Origin: Shewanella subflava
GTDB lineage: Bacteria > Pseudomonadota > Gammaproteobacteria > Enterobacterales > Shewanellaceae
DNA length: 64,000 nt
NCBI RefSeq assembly: GCF_025971955.1
Contig: NZ_JAPDMX010000012.1
Location: 124,001 to 188,000 of the forward strand
Direction: 5' to 3'
Positions 9,102-18,253 of the stretch are shown here, piece after piece; positions within the stretch are counted from its first letter, which is position 1, and each line of letters opens with the position of its first letter. The notes beneath the pieces are model-generated. The model searched no databases. It was not told the origin of the DNA and was given only the letters and a program-made list of their open reading frames with translations. The translations under genes and the position numbers were made by a program.

Positions 9102-11165
9102 TTATTTTTCGGTCAATTTTTGCAAGGTTGAATATCGATAAGCCATGGCATCTTCAATTGGCATCGCTTTAGCAAATAACCAACCCTGTACACAATGCAC
9201 GCCAGCATCTCTTACTATCGCCAGCTCGGCCTCTGTTTCAACACCCTCAGCAACCAGACGGTAACCTAATGCGGAACACAGAGCTGACATGTGCTGAAAC
9301 AACAACAAGCCATCAGTTGTGTTGGCAGCCAATAGCATGGAGCGATCAAGTTTAATATCGTTAGGTGATAACTTAATTAACCTTGAAAGGTTTGAAAAGC
9401 CACGACCAAAGTCATCAATCGCCACACTAAAACCACTTTGTTGCAACCTCGCCAAATTAGCCCAAGCTTGCTCGCTTCCGTCATCAAAACTGACTTCCAA
9501 CACTTCTATTTGCACTTGCGCAGGATGTTTAGCATTCAGCTCCGCTAATGCTTGCATTATGCTCGGTTCGAGTAAGGACATAGGATGAATGTTGATGGAA
9601 AAAAATGGAAATTGTTGCCGTGCAGCCAACAACCTCAAATCATGCTTCACTTTATTAATCACCCAAAAATCAATCATGGGTACGAGGTTATTGCGATCAA
9701 GAATATCCATAAACCAAGGACCTGACACTTTGCCATTAGGCTCTTCTAAGCGTAAAAGTGCCTCAAACCCGATGACTGTTTTAAGTTCAATGTCTACTTT
9801 AGGCTGGTAATGCAACATCAACTGGCCATTATCAATATGATTTAACACTTCATTGAGCTCTTCAGTTCGATTAATCGACACCCGTTGTTTTGAGGTATAA
9901 CGGGCTTCTGCATCAAGCTGATGAATTTCAGTAAATTTTAACTTGTGACTGAGTTTTTCAATCAAATTAGAATTATTGGCAAACCGGCTGGAAAACTGCA
10001 CAAACGGTAAATAAATAAACACGTTCAATGTAATTAACAACGCTTGATAAAGTACCGCTTTAACATCGCCGCTAATTAACCAACTGTTGAGTAAAACTGG
10101 GGTCATCCATGAAATTTCTTGCGATGAAAACTCAAATATCCCCGTACCCAATACCCAATACGAAATCACAAAATTAACCGAGGGCGCTAAAATGAATGGG
10201 ATTAAATACACTGGGTTAAACACAATTGGCAGTGCGTAAACAATTAACTCACAAAAATTAAAAATGTTAAAAGGTAAAGACACTTTCATTAAAGCCAGTT
10301 CCTGCAATGATCGCCCTTTCCACATAGTGGCTATAATCAACGACAACAAACATCCGGAACCACCCACAATCACAAATTGGTTATAAAAACTATTAAGTGT
10401 CAGCCCGGCAATAAAGGGCTCTGTCATAATGTGATCAGAAAACAAACTAAAATAGGTGTTGTCACCATGAATACCGATAAACCAAAAACAATGGATGATT
10501 ATCATCCTTAAGAAGCCCTGTACTTCAATAGACAAACTAGTGACGAAAGTCACCAAGCCCTGTGCTATGTCGCCGATTAACAAATCCAATATAGGAAGCA
10601 ATAAGAATAACGTTAAGTACACCAGCACAAAGGGGACGATTAGGTTAATGTGTTTCATTAAAAATGAACTAACAATGGTAGATTTAACTAGTTTTAGCCA
10701 TGAAAACTGACCAAAAAATCGTACCAAATATGGCACTAGCAGTGGGATAAGGATTGAATAAAAGTTAGGCCAAACAGAGCTAAGCATATAGCCCGCTTCC
10801 ATTTTTATGAGGTAATTACTGTGGGTAATAAAGCATAAACACGCCAAAATGCTGCCCACTATGGTATTCACGCGTAAGTTTTTTGAGAGGTGATAACTTA
10901 ATGAAATCACAATGGCTAATGGTGATATCGCCATAATCAAACGATGACTTTGATTTAGCACAGAAAAAATGGTCGACTTACTGTCAAAATCAGGCCAAAA
11001 AGGCTGTAAGCCAATCAGCAAAAAGGCCAGAGAAGAGATAACAAAGAAAGGAATTAATGCAATAAACCCCTCACGCATCGACAAGATAAGAGGCGTTTGA
11101 TTCAAACTAGCCAAATGGTGAAACCAACGGCGGGGGGCAAAGTAAACTTGCGACAAATAAAGCAC
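9102..11165 (-). CDS. PTS EIIC-like membrane domain fused to EAL phosphodiesterase
   Basis: A 687-residue fusion. Residues 1 to about 400 resemble the membrane subunit IIC of lactose/cellobiose-type phosphotransferase systems, about ten helices, including GIHGDN near residue 233 and the FNFCELIVYALPIVFNP segment near 305, which correspond to the sugar-contacting His and Glu regions. Residues about 425-680 form an EAL domain that degrades c-di-GMP: FEALLRL near 467, SINIHP, EVLEVS, AIDDFGRGFSNL, IKLDRS and VAEGVETE are all present, so catalysis looks intact. The likely role is a membrane sugar sensor tuning c-di-GMP. No EIIA, EIIB or sugar hydrolase lies nearby. The start is GTG with a weak ribosome site, so the exact N-terminus is uncertain. 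Confidence 0.9.
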   Translation of the reverse strand: MLYLSQVYFAPRRWFHHLASLNQTPLILSMREGFIALIPFFVISSLAFLLIGLQPFWPDFDSKSTIFSVLNQSHRLIMAISPLAIVISLSYHLSKNLRVNTIVGSILACLCFITHSNYLIKMEAGYMLSSVWPNFYSILIPLLVPYLVRFFGQFSWLKLVKSTIVSSFLMKHINLIVPFVLVYLTLFLLLPILDLLIGDIAQGLVTFVTSLSIEVQGFLRMIIIHCFWFIGIHGDNTYFSLFSDHIMTEPFIAGLTLNSFYNQFVIVGGSGCLLSLIIATMWKGRSLQELALMKVSLPFNIFNFCELIVYALPIVFNPVYLIPFILAPSVNFVISYWVLGTGIFEFSSQEISWMTPVLLNSWLISGDVKAVLYQALLITLNVFIYLPFVQFSSRFANNSNLIEKLSHKLKFTEIHQLDAEARYTSKQRVSINRTEELNEVLNHIDNGQLMLHYQPKVDIELKTVIGFEALLRLEEPNGKVSGPWFMDILDRNNLVPMIDFWVINKVKHDLRLLAARQQFPFFSINIHPMSLLEPSIMQALAELNAKHPAQVQIEVLEVSFDDGSEQAWANLARLQQSGFSVAIDDFGRGFSNLSRLIKLSPNDIKLDRSMLLAANTTDGLLLFQHMSALCSALGYRLVAEGVETEAELAIVRDAGVHCVQGWLFAKAMPIEDAMAYRYSTLQKLTEK

Positions 11166-11400
11166 CTTTTATACATTAAGGCGGTTATTTGATAATAACT
11201 CACAAAGCCAACTTATCAACAACAAATTTATAACATCAGCCATCAAAAATAATTGTAAAAAAAGCTCTCTAGCACCATATTGGGTAACAGAGGTTATGAA
11301 GCGAAAGAGCATTATTGCAGCACATGCTATCCATGCTCCCCTTTTTACCTAGCCTAACTTGCCACTCTCCAGGGCGTGTTTATCTTCGTTTATTTTTTAT

Positions 11401-11500
11401 GTTGAGAGATAAAATGACTTTAGGCAAGGCGGATAAGTGCGGGCATAGTTGCCCTACGTCAAGAGTATCCAACGTAGTATAAAGTCATTTTTGCCTCAAC
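11401..11500. repeat. MITE-like palindromic element, 100 bases
   Basis: The ends are imperfect inverted repeats of about 21 bases (11401-11422 and 11480-11500), including a perfect 12-base core AAAATGACTTTA at 11411-11422 mirrored at 11480-11491. Inside are two smaller inverted pairs, GGGCATAGTTGCCC and CTACGT/ACGTAG. It carries no gene. The structure resembles small non-autonomous or REP-like elements, but no second full copy was seen in this window. The remaining 11166-11642 spacer, apart from the hairpin at 11564-11603, is AT-rich with no supported gene. Confidence 0.55.
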
Positions 11501-11563
11501 CCGAAGGGCTGATGGCATCAAATTTTTTAATTTGGGGCTAAATTGGGGCTTTTTAGGGGGGAT

Positions 11564-11603
11564 TTAGGGCTATATTTGCCGTTTTGTGCATATATAGCCC
11601 TAA
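11564..11603 (-). terminator. Possible terminator hairpin after tdh
   Basis: A perfect 12-base inverted repeat (TTAGGGCTATAT at 11564-11575 and its complement at 11592-11603) with a 16-base loop lies 40 bases past the tdh stop codon. It lacks a good T-run on the minus strand, so a rho-independent terminator is possible but not certain. Confidence 0.4.
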
Positions 11604-11642
11604 GTGAGGAAGGTTAATTTTTGCTGCTAGTACAGCTTAAAT

Positions 11643-12671
11643 TTATTCTTGCCAATTTAAGATAACTTTACCAGAAGCCCCGCTACGCATGGCGTCGAAG
11701 CCTTTTTGGAAGTCGTCGATACCAAAGTGATGGGTGATAATTGGCGATAGATCTAAGCCTGACTGAATAAGGCTTGCCATCTTATACCAGGTTTCAAACA
11801 TCTCACGGCCATAAATGCCTTTGATGATTAACCCTTTGAAAATCACTTTGCTCCAATCGATAGCCATATCACCACCCGGAATACCTAGCATGGCAATTTT
11901 ACCGCCGTGATTCATGGTATCTAGCATAGAGTGGAAAGCCGAAGGCACACCTGACATTTCTAATCCGACATCAAAGCCTTCAGTCATGCCCAATTCTTTC
12001 ATGACATCTTTTAAATTTTCTTTGGCAACATTAACTGCGCGGGTAACGCCCATTTTGAGGGCTAAGTCCAAGCGGTATTCATTAACGTCGGTAATCACCA
12101 CATGGCGAGCGCCAACATGCTTACATACTGCCGCAGCCATAATGCCGATTGGACCAGCACCAGTGATTAATACATCTTCACCAACTAAATCAAATGATAA
12201 TGCGGTATGCACCGCGTTGCCAAAGGGATCAAAAATGGCGGCTAATTCATCAGGAATATCAGCAGGAATCTTAAAAGCATTAAACGCTGGGAGTACTAAG
12301 TATTCTGCAAAGGCACCATCACGGTTTACCCCCACGCCCGAAGTATTACGGCATAAATGGGTGCGGCCACCACGACAATTACGACAGTAACCACAGGTGA
12401 TATGCCCTTCACCAGAGACGCGATCGCCAATGCTAAAGCCACGCACCTCTTGCCCCATACCGACAACTTCACCAACATATTCATGCCCAGCAATCATAGG
12501 AACAGGAATGGTTTTTTGTGCCCATTCATCCCAATTGTAGATATGTACGTCAGTACCGCAAATTGCCGTTTTACGAATTTTGATTAATAAATCGTTATGA
12601 CCCACTTCTGGTTTTGGTGCATCCACCATCCAGATACCTTCTTCAGGCTTTAATTTACTTAATGCTTTCAT
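11643..12671 (-). CDS. tdh: L-threonine 3-dehydrogenase
   Basis: A zinc- and NAD-dependent medium-chain dehydrogenase of 342 residues, the normal family length. It oxidises L-threonine to 2-amino-3-ketobutyrate, which the adjacent kbl product splits. Visible motifs are the catalytic zinc region [27 protein letters not shown], the structural zinc loop [15 protein letters not shown] with four cysteines, and the nucleotide-binding glycines [10 protein letters not shown]. The gene lies 45 bases downstream of kbl on the same strand, forming the classical kbl-tdh operon for threonine degradation to glycine and acetyl-CoA. Confidence 0.97.
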   Translation of the reverse strand: MKALSKLKPEEGIWMVDAPKPEVGHNDLLIKIRKTAICGTDVHIYNWDEWAQKTIPVPMIAGHEYVGEVVGMGQEVRGFSIGDRVSGEGHITCGYCRNCRGGRTHLCRNTSGVGVNRDGAFAEYLVLPAFNAFKIPADIPDELAAIFDPFGNAVHTALSFDLVGEDVLITGAGPIGIMAAAVCKHVGARHVVITDVNEYRLDLALKMGVTRAVNVAKENLKDVMKELGMTEGFDVGLEMSGVPSAFHSMLDTMNHGGKIAMLGIPGGDMAIDWSKVIFKGLIIKGIYGREMFETWYKMASLIQSGLDLSPIITHHFGIDDFQKGFDAMRSGASGKVILNWQE

Positions 12672-12716
12672 CTTAATAACCTATTGTTCCCGAGCCTAGG
12701 TTTACTTGATCTGAGA

Positions 12717-13910
12717 TCAAATAATACCCATTTCTTTACCAATGCGGGTAAAGGCACTGATAGCATGATCAAGTTGCTCACGGGTATGTGCCGCTGACAT
12801 TTGCGTACGAATACGCGCTTGCCCTTTAGGGACGACAGGGAATGAGAAACCAATCACGTAAATGTTTTCCGCTAATAATTTGTTGGCAAAATCACTGGCC
12901 AGCTTCGCATCACCAAGCATGACAGGAATAATAGCGTGATCTGCACCACCTAATGTAAAACCAGCTTGGGTCATTTTTTCTCGGAAGTATCGGCTATTTT
13001 CCCATACAGCTTCACGCAACGCCTGACCCGTTTTCAGCATTTCAAGCACTCGAATAGACGCGCTGACAATAGAAGGCGCTAATGAGTTTGAAAACAAGTA
13101 AGGGCGCGAGCGCTGACGCAACCATTCAACCACTTCTTTTTTCGCCGCTGTAAATCCACCAGATGCGCCGCCTAATGCTTTGCCTAAGGTACCAGTGATA
13201 ATGTCAACTCTATCCATCACGTCGCAATATTCGTGGGTACCACGGCCATTTTGACCAATAAAACCGACGGCATGTGAATCATCAACCATCACTAATGCAC
13301 CGTATTTATCAGCTAAATCGCATACTCCTTTAAGGTTGGCAATAACACCATCCATAGAGAATACGCCATCTGTTGCAATCAAAATATTGCGTGCACCCGC
13401 CTCTTTAGCGGCTTGTAACTGTACTTCTAAATCAGCCATGTCGTTATTTGCATAACGGAAGCGCTTCGCTTTACATAAACGCACCCCATCAATAATAGAG
13501 GCATGATTTAGTGCATCAGAAACGATAGCGTCTTCAGCATCTAATAAGGTTTCAAATAGCCCCGCATTGGCGTCAAAACAAGAAGAGTACAAAATAGTAT
13601 CTTCCATACCTAAAAATTCACTAAGACTGGCTTCAAGTTGTTTATGAATATCTTGGGTACCACAAATAAAACGCACAGAGGCCATGCCAAAACCATGACT
13701 ATTTAAGCCTTCTTGTGCAGCGTTAATTAATTCAGGGTGGTTAGCTAATCCAAGATAGTTGTTGGCGCAAAAGTTGATAACTTTAGCGTGATTAACTTCA
13801 ATTGCCGTTTGTTGCGCAGAGGCAATAACACGTTCACTTTTATATAAACCGTCAGCTTTAACATCGACGATTTGTTGATTAATGCGGTCGTAGAAAGAGG
13901 TTGAGGCCAC
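12717..13910 (-). CDS. kbl: 2-amino-3-ketobutyrate coenzyme A ligase
   Basis: A PLP-dependent acyltransferase of the alpha-oxoamine synthase family, 397 residues, converting 2-amino-3-ketobutyrate and CoA to glycine and acetyl-CoA. Family segments are [32 protein letters not shown], the PLP-contacting [19 protein letters not shown], and the Schiff-base lysine in [13 protein letters not shown]. The start is GTG at 13910, supported by AGGAG seven bases upstream. It is the first gene of the kbl-tdh operon, and about 270 bases separate it from the TetR-family gene upstream. Confidence 0.97.
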   Translation of the reverse strand: MASTSFYDRINQQIVDVKADGLYKSERVIASAQQTAIEVNHAKVINFCANNYLGLANHPELINAAQEGLNSHGFGMASVRFICGTQDIHKQLEASLSEFLGMEDTILYSSCFDANAGLFETLLDAEDAIVSDALNHASIIDGVRLCKAKRFRYANNDMADLEVQLQAAKEAGARNILIATDGVFSMDGVIANLKGVCDLADKYGALVMVDDSHAVGFIGQNGRGTHEYCDVMDRVDIITGTLGKALGGASGGFTAAKKEVVEWLRQRSRPYLFSNSLAPSIVSASIRVLEMLKTGQALREAVWENSRYFREKMTQAGFTLGGADHAIIPVMLGDAKLASDFANKLLAENIYVIGFSFPVVPKGQARIRTQMSAAHTREQLDHAISAFTRIGKEMGII

Positions 13911-14135
13911 CTGTTTTCTCCTAGATATTGGTTATTATGCTAATCCAATCCGCACGGTAAAACCTGTCTACACGGGGACTGGTAGTTGGAGTTGATGGCA
14001 TTCTAACCTGTATTTTTGTTGTCCCACAGTGTTTTTTAAAGTCACAAATGCAACATGAACAAGATTAGGGCAATCGGGGCTTTCAAGTTAGAAAATCTAA
14101 TGCATTTTATGACGTAATTGTGAAAATAACGCCTC

Positions 14136-14160
14136 AACCCGCTTACAAGTGTAGCGGGTT
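14136..14160 (-). terminator. Hairpin downstream of TetR-family gene
   Basis: AACCCGC at 14136-14142 pairs with GCGGGTT at 14154-14160, just past the stop of the minus-strand regulator gene. The tail on that strand (GAGGCGTTATTTT) is only moderately T-rich, so termination is plausible rather than certain. Confidence 0.4.
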
Positions 14161-14183
14161 AGCGTAAAAAGGTAAGTGGATAT

Positions 14184-14840
14184 TTAAGCAGCAACAGTCC
14201 GCTCTTGAGTCGCCCTATCACGATAGTGCTGTTCTAGGCGATCAAAGGTCGCAATTGACGAAGGTGTTGAATAGGCTTTGAAAATCATCATCACACGAAG
14301 TAAGCCATCATACAGGGTAGCTTTAGTAATTGTACTGATACTCGTTTGAGTTAACTGATAACTGATCCAAAAACTGACCATCATTTTAATCGTGTCAGCT
14401 AAGTCGACTATGCGTGCATCCTCAACCTGTAAAATACCGTCTTTTTTCAGCTTGCGTAACACATCACTCGATCGATTTAAGACTTGTTGTTGTGCATGAA
14501 GGTAGCGTTTTTTTAAGGCTTCATCTCGACTAAGAATATCGGCTAAATTGGCATACATAAAACGGAACTGCCATAAGGTGTAAAACATGGCATCAAAGTA
14601 ACCTATCAGCAAATCAACGGTTATCGGCACATCATCATAGGGTTTAAAACCCGATTCTAAATGACTTTCATATAAGCTAAATATCGAGTTGATGATGTCT
14701 TCTTTATTGCGAAAGTGATAGTACAAATTTCCTGGGCTGATACCTAAATGGGCTGCAATATGATTAGTTGTGGTGGCACGTTCGCCATGTTCATTAAACA
14801 GCTCAAGGCTTGCAAAAACAATTTTATCGCGGGTTTTCAT
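14184..14840 (-). CDS. TetR/AcrR-family transcriptional regulator
   Basis: A regulator of about 218 residues. The N-terminal helix-turn-helix is clear: KIVFASLELFNEHGERATTT, then IAAHLGISPGNLYYHFRNKE. The remaining helices form a ligand and dimer domain without recognisable residues. I chose the ATG at 14840 because GGAA lies at the right distance upstream; the alternative ATG at 14867 has no ribosome site. The gene is divergent from waaA and separated from it by about 130 bases, so regulation of the LPS genes or of itself is possible. I recall the same order (tdh, kbl, tetR, waaA) in other Shewanella. Confidence 0.9.
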   Translation of the reverse strand: MKTRDKIVFASLELFNEHGERATTTNHIAAHLGISPGNLYYHFRNKEDIINSIFSLYESHLESGFKPYDDVPITVDLLIGYFDAMFYTLWQFRFMYANLADILSRDEALKKRYLHAQQQVLNRSSDVLRKLKKDGILQVEDARIVDLADTIKMMVSFWISYQLTQTSISTITKATLYDGLLRVMMIFKAYSTPSSIATFDRLEQHYRDRATQERTVAA

Positions 14841-14973
14841 GCAGTTTCCAAATTTAACTAAAGTCATTTACACGTTCAGCGACATGATAATCGAGCGCCC
14901 ATATCCCTATGAATTATGATTATGTTAACATTGTGTTTATCTGACAAGTGAAAATCTCAAAAGTAGTCAATTA

Positions 14974-16239
14974 ATGTCTCGAATTCTGTATTCCATTTTT
15001 TTATATCTGCTGTTTCCATTGGTTGTGATTTATTTCGGCGTGCGCGCATACAAGAGTCAGGATTATCGTAGCCGCTGGAATGAGCGCTTTGGATTGTGCA
15101 AATGGGCTAAAACCGATGTTGTCGTTCATTGTGTATCAATGGGCGAAACCTTAGCCGCAGTGCCTTTAATTAAAAAGTTGATGGCGGCTTACCCTGATTA
15201 TCGATTTACCATTACCACCACAAGCCCAACAGGTTCTCATGAGGTAATTAAAGCGTTTGGTGATAGCGTACAGCATTGCTATTTACCATTAGATTTTGCC
15301 TACGCGGTGAAACGTTTTTTACGTCAAACCCAGCCCAAAATCCTGATAATAATGGAAACGGAGTTGTGGCCAAACTTATTGTATTTTGCCGACAAACAAC
15401 AAGTAAAATTGGTGCTAGCCAATGCGCGTCTTTCGGCAAAGTCGGCGAAAAAATATCAAGATAAAGCATGGCTAACTAAACCTATGCTGAAACGATTAAC
15501 GACTCTTGCAGTGCAAACGCAAGCTGAGGCTGACCGTTTTGCCGCGCTAGGTATCGCATCGGAAAAAATACAGGTTTGTGGCAGTGTAAAGTTTGATTTA
15601 AGGGTTGATCCGCTAAAACAGCAACAAGCAAAATCACTAAGACAACAATGGCAGCGTGCAGATGCGCCAGTCTGGATAGCGGGCAGTGTGCATCCTGGTG
15701 AGTTTGATGCCATGTTGAGTGTACATAAGCAAATTTTAGCACTGTACCCCAATGCATTATTGATTATGGCTCCGCGCCATCCTGAGCAATTTAACTTGGC
15801 GGCGATTACTGTGACTCAATCGGGATTGCAGTTAGCGCGTCGCAGCATGAATGACGAAGTGGAGCAGCAAACCGAGGTTTTATTGGCTGACACCATGGGG
15901 GAGTTAGTGATGTTGTATGGCACAGCAGATCAAGCTTTTGTGGGTGGCACTTTAGTTGATAATGGGGGACATAATCCACTCGAACCTGCAGCGATGGGGC
16001 TAACGGTGACCGTTGGGCCAAACCATTGGGATTTTGCTGAGATTACCACATTACTCGAACAAGCCGGTGGGCTAAAAGTGGTTGCCAATGCAGATGCGTT
16101 AGCGGCGACGTTATTGCATTACTTTGCCGATAATGAGGCTTACCAACAAGCAGCGCAAGCCGCAGCTAATGTGGTAGAACAAAACCGCGGCGCGTTAGAT
16201 AAGCAGTGCCAACTTATTATGCAGCAGTTAAAGGATTAG
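14974..16239 (+). CDS. waaA: 3-deoxy-D-manno-octulosonic acid transferase
   Basis: A GT-B glycosyltransferase of 421 residues that adds Kdo from CMP-Kdo to lipid A precursors at the inner membrane, the first step of LPS core assembly. The N-terminal hydrophobic anchor (ILYSIFLYLLFPLVVIYFGV) precedes the family segments CVSMGETLAAVPLI, TTTSPTGSH, METELWPNLL and VLANARLSAKSAKKY, and late in the protein GGTLVDNGGHNPLEPAAMG, which binds the nucleotide sugar. Length is typical. It converges with the Kdo kinase gene six bases after its stop, so both act on the same Kdo residue. This organism probably carries a single phosphorylated Kdo, as inferred from the kinase. Confidence 0.96.
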   Translation: MSRILYSIFLYLLFPLVVIYFGVRAYKSQDYRSRWNERFGLCKWAKTDVVVHCVSMGETLAAVPLIKKLMAAYPDYRFTITTTSPTGSHEVIKAFGDSVQHCYLPLDFAYAVKRFLRQTQPKILIIMETELWPNLLYFADKQQVKLVLANARLSAKSAKKYQDKAWLTKPMLKRLTTLAVQTQAEADRFAALGIASEKIQVCGSVKFDLRVDPLKQQQAKSLRQQWQRADAPVWIAGSVHPGEFDAMLSVHKQILALYPNALLIMAPRHPEQFNLAAITVTQSGLQLARRSMNDEVEQQTEVLLADTMGELVMLYGTADQAFVGGTLVDNGGHNPLEPAAMGLTVTVGPNHWDFAEITTLLEQAGGLKVVANADALAATLLHYFADNEAYQQAAQAAANVVEQNRGALDKQCQLIMQQLKD

Positions 16240-16245
16240 CCATAT

Positions 16246-16980
16246 TTACAAGTCAATGGGGTTAAGCGTTTGATACCCTTCCAGTAATTGCTGCCAATTT
16301 TGACGGTTAAATTGCAAAGCCGGTAGCTTGGTTTGCTCTTTATTAAATGAGCGCAGCAATCTTTGCAAGTTAGCCTGTTGCCATTTAGCGTGCGGTGATT
16401 TGAGTTCCCCACGGTCAAAATCAATTAAATAAAATTGCTCACCGGTTATCAGAATATTTTTTGCATTAAGATCGGCATGATACACACCTCTAAGATGAAA
16501 TTTAGCGATGGTCTCACCTAACTTATGCCATAAGGTGTTGGCCATTGTTTGGTGCGCTAAATGCGCCACCAGATCTTTGGCACCGTCAACGCGTTCAATA
16601 ATGATATCGGCTCGATACCATAAACCAAAGCGTTCAATTTTGGCTGCGATAGGATTCGGTACGGCAAATCCCTCCTGATAAAGCAGGGCTAATAACGCCA
16701 ATTCAGCATACGCGCGCGTTTGGTTTAATCCTGTATATAAATAGGCATCACGGCTAAACTTCTCCATCAATCCACCACGCCAATAATGACGTAAAACCCA
16801 TTGTTGATGTTGATGCTCAGCACCCGTTTGCACAAACCAAGTGGTGTAACGCCCTTTTGATTGCCCCACTACGGCATTCAGGTTTTGCCAATATTCAACT
16901 GTAAAGCTGTCAGCAGTTAATTTTTTGGCGGATGGGGAGCACCAAGCGATGACGCCATTGGGGATAGATTTTACCTGCAT
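16246..16980 (-). CDS. kdkA: 3-deoxy-D-manno-octulosonic acid kinase
   Basis: A 244-residue member of the protein-kinase-like fold that phosphorylates Kdo at O-4 in LPS core, as in Haemophilus and Vibrio. The catalytic loop HADLNAKNILI and the metal-binding LIDFDRGEL are clear, and YWRGGLMEKFSRDAYLY near the middle is typical of the family. The gene is opposite waaA and ends six bases from it. Kdo kinases usually go with a WaaA that adds only one Kdo, consistent with this neighbourhood. No signal peptide; the protein should be cytoplasmic and membrane-associated. Confidence 0.93.
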   Translation of the reverse strand: MQVKSIPNGVIAWCSPSAKKLTADSFTVEYWQNLNAVVGQSKGRYTTWFVQTGAEHQHQQWVLRHYWRGGLMEKFSRDAYLYTGLNQTRAYAELALLALLYQEGFAVPNPIAAKIERFGLWYRADIIIERVDGAKDLVAHLAHQTMANTLWHKLGETIAKFHLRGVYHADLNAKNILITGEQFYLIDFDRGELKSPHAKWQQANLQRLLRSFNKEQTKLPALQFNRQNWQQLLEGYQTLNPIDL

Positions 16981-17082
16981 GAATACTTGATAACCCTGCT
17001 AGATCAAAAAGACATTATACCTTAAGATCACAGACTTGCATTCACTGGCAACTTAGCTTGCTTAACCTAATGTTGGATACCG

Positions 17083-18114
17083 ATGACGTTTGACCCTAAG
17101 AACATGAAATCTTTATGCCTTTTAAGGTTGTCTGCCATTGGGGACGTATGCCATGCCGTGGCAATGGTTCAGGCTATTCAACGTGAATATCCTCAATTAC
17201 CCATAACCTGGGTGATAGGTAAAGTTGAATACCAGTTACTCAAACATTTACCTGGCGTCACTTTTGTTATTTTTGATAAGTCAAAAGGTTGGCGTAGTTA
17301 TGCCGCTTTACGTAACGCATTAGCAGGGCAAAAGTTTGATGTATTATTGCATATGCAGGTCGCCTTAAGAGCAACAATCGCATCATTAATGATCAAGGCT
17401 AAGGTGCGTATTGGTTTTGATAAAAAACGCGCCAAAGAAGGTCAATGGCTAGTAACAAATCATGCTATCTCCGCTCAGCAAGCGCCACATGTTTTAGATG
17501 GTTTTATGGGTTTTGCCAAAAGCATTGGTGTGAAAGACCTCACTCCACGTTGGCATATTCCGGTTCCACAAGCTGACCAAGATTATGCCAAATTACTGAT
17601 TGCTGATGATGAAAATGTGTTAGTTATCTGCCCTGCAGCCAGTAAAGCAGAACGTAATTGGCTACCTGAACGATATGCTGCCGTCGCGGATCATGCCGCA
17701 CAGAAAGGATACCGGGTGATACTGTGTGGTGGACCGAGTGAGCTAGAGCGTAATCTAGCGGCAAGTATTATTGAACATGCTCAATGTGATATAGATAATA
17801 TCATAGGTAAAACCGCCTTAACCCAGTTACTTGCGGTATTAAAACGAGCTAAAATTGTTGTTGCCCCAGATACAGGCCCCTTGCATATGGCCGTTACCCA
17901 GGGCACGGCGGTGATTGGCTTGTATGCGCACTCTAATCCTGGCAGAACCGGCCCTTATTTGTATCGTGAAAACACGGTAAGTGTTTACCCACAAGCAATT
18001 GCTATGCAAGTTAAGGGCGATATCCCTTGGGGAAAACGGGCCAAAGGGGAGAATTTAATGCAAATGATAACCCTAGATAGCGTGATTCAAGTGTTCGATC
18101 GCATTTCATCTTAA
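17083..18114 (+). CDS. Glycosyltransferase family 9 (heptosyltransferase-like)
   Basis: A 343-residue GT-B enzyme of family 9, which transfers heptose or related sugars to LPS inner core from ADP-activated donors. The N-terminus LCLLRLSAIGDVCHAVAMVQ contains the DVCHA/DVLLA-type acceptor motif. The C-terminal half shows CPAASKAERNWLPERYAAVA, VILCGGPSELE, and PDTGPLHMAVTQGTAVIGLY with the donor-binding D-TGxxH signature. GGAT seven bases before ATG 17083 supports the start; the ATG at 17104 is an alternative. It lies in the LPS core block with waaA and kdkA. The exact sugar cannot be told. Confidence 0.9.
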   Translation: MTFDPKNMKSLCLLRLSAIGDVCHAVAMVQAIQREYPQLPITWVIGKVEYQLLKHLPGVTFVIFDKSKGWRSYAALRNALAGQKFDVLLHMQVALRATIASLMIKAKVRIGFDKKRAKEGQWLVTNHAISAQQAPHVLDGFMGFAKSIGVKDLTPRWHIPVPQADQDYAKLLIADDENVLVICPAASKAERNWLPERYAAVADHAAQKGYRVILCGGPSELERNLAASIIEHAQCDIDNIIGKTALTQLLAVLKRAKIVVAPDTGPLHMAVTQGTAVIGLYAHSNPGRTGPYLYRENTVSVYPQAIAMQVKGDIPWGKRAKGENLMQMITLDSVIQVFDRISS

Positions 18115-18253
18115 GCATATAAATGGTATAAATAGCCCCCTTCGTTCGTTGTTTGTGTAAGTGCATTAATACTCGCTTTATGGATGAGTATCGAGTTGTG
18201 CTAATTATGGAAAATTATTATTGTCGACCTTATGTCGCAATGGGAAAAGCTTA

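Noticed and set aside
11914..12390. A 158-residue plus-strand frame opposite tdh
   Set aside because: It is antisense to tdh; the low-complexity composition indicates an artefact.
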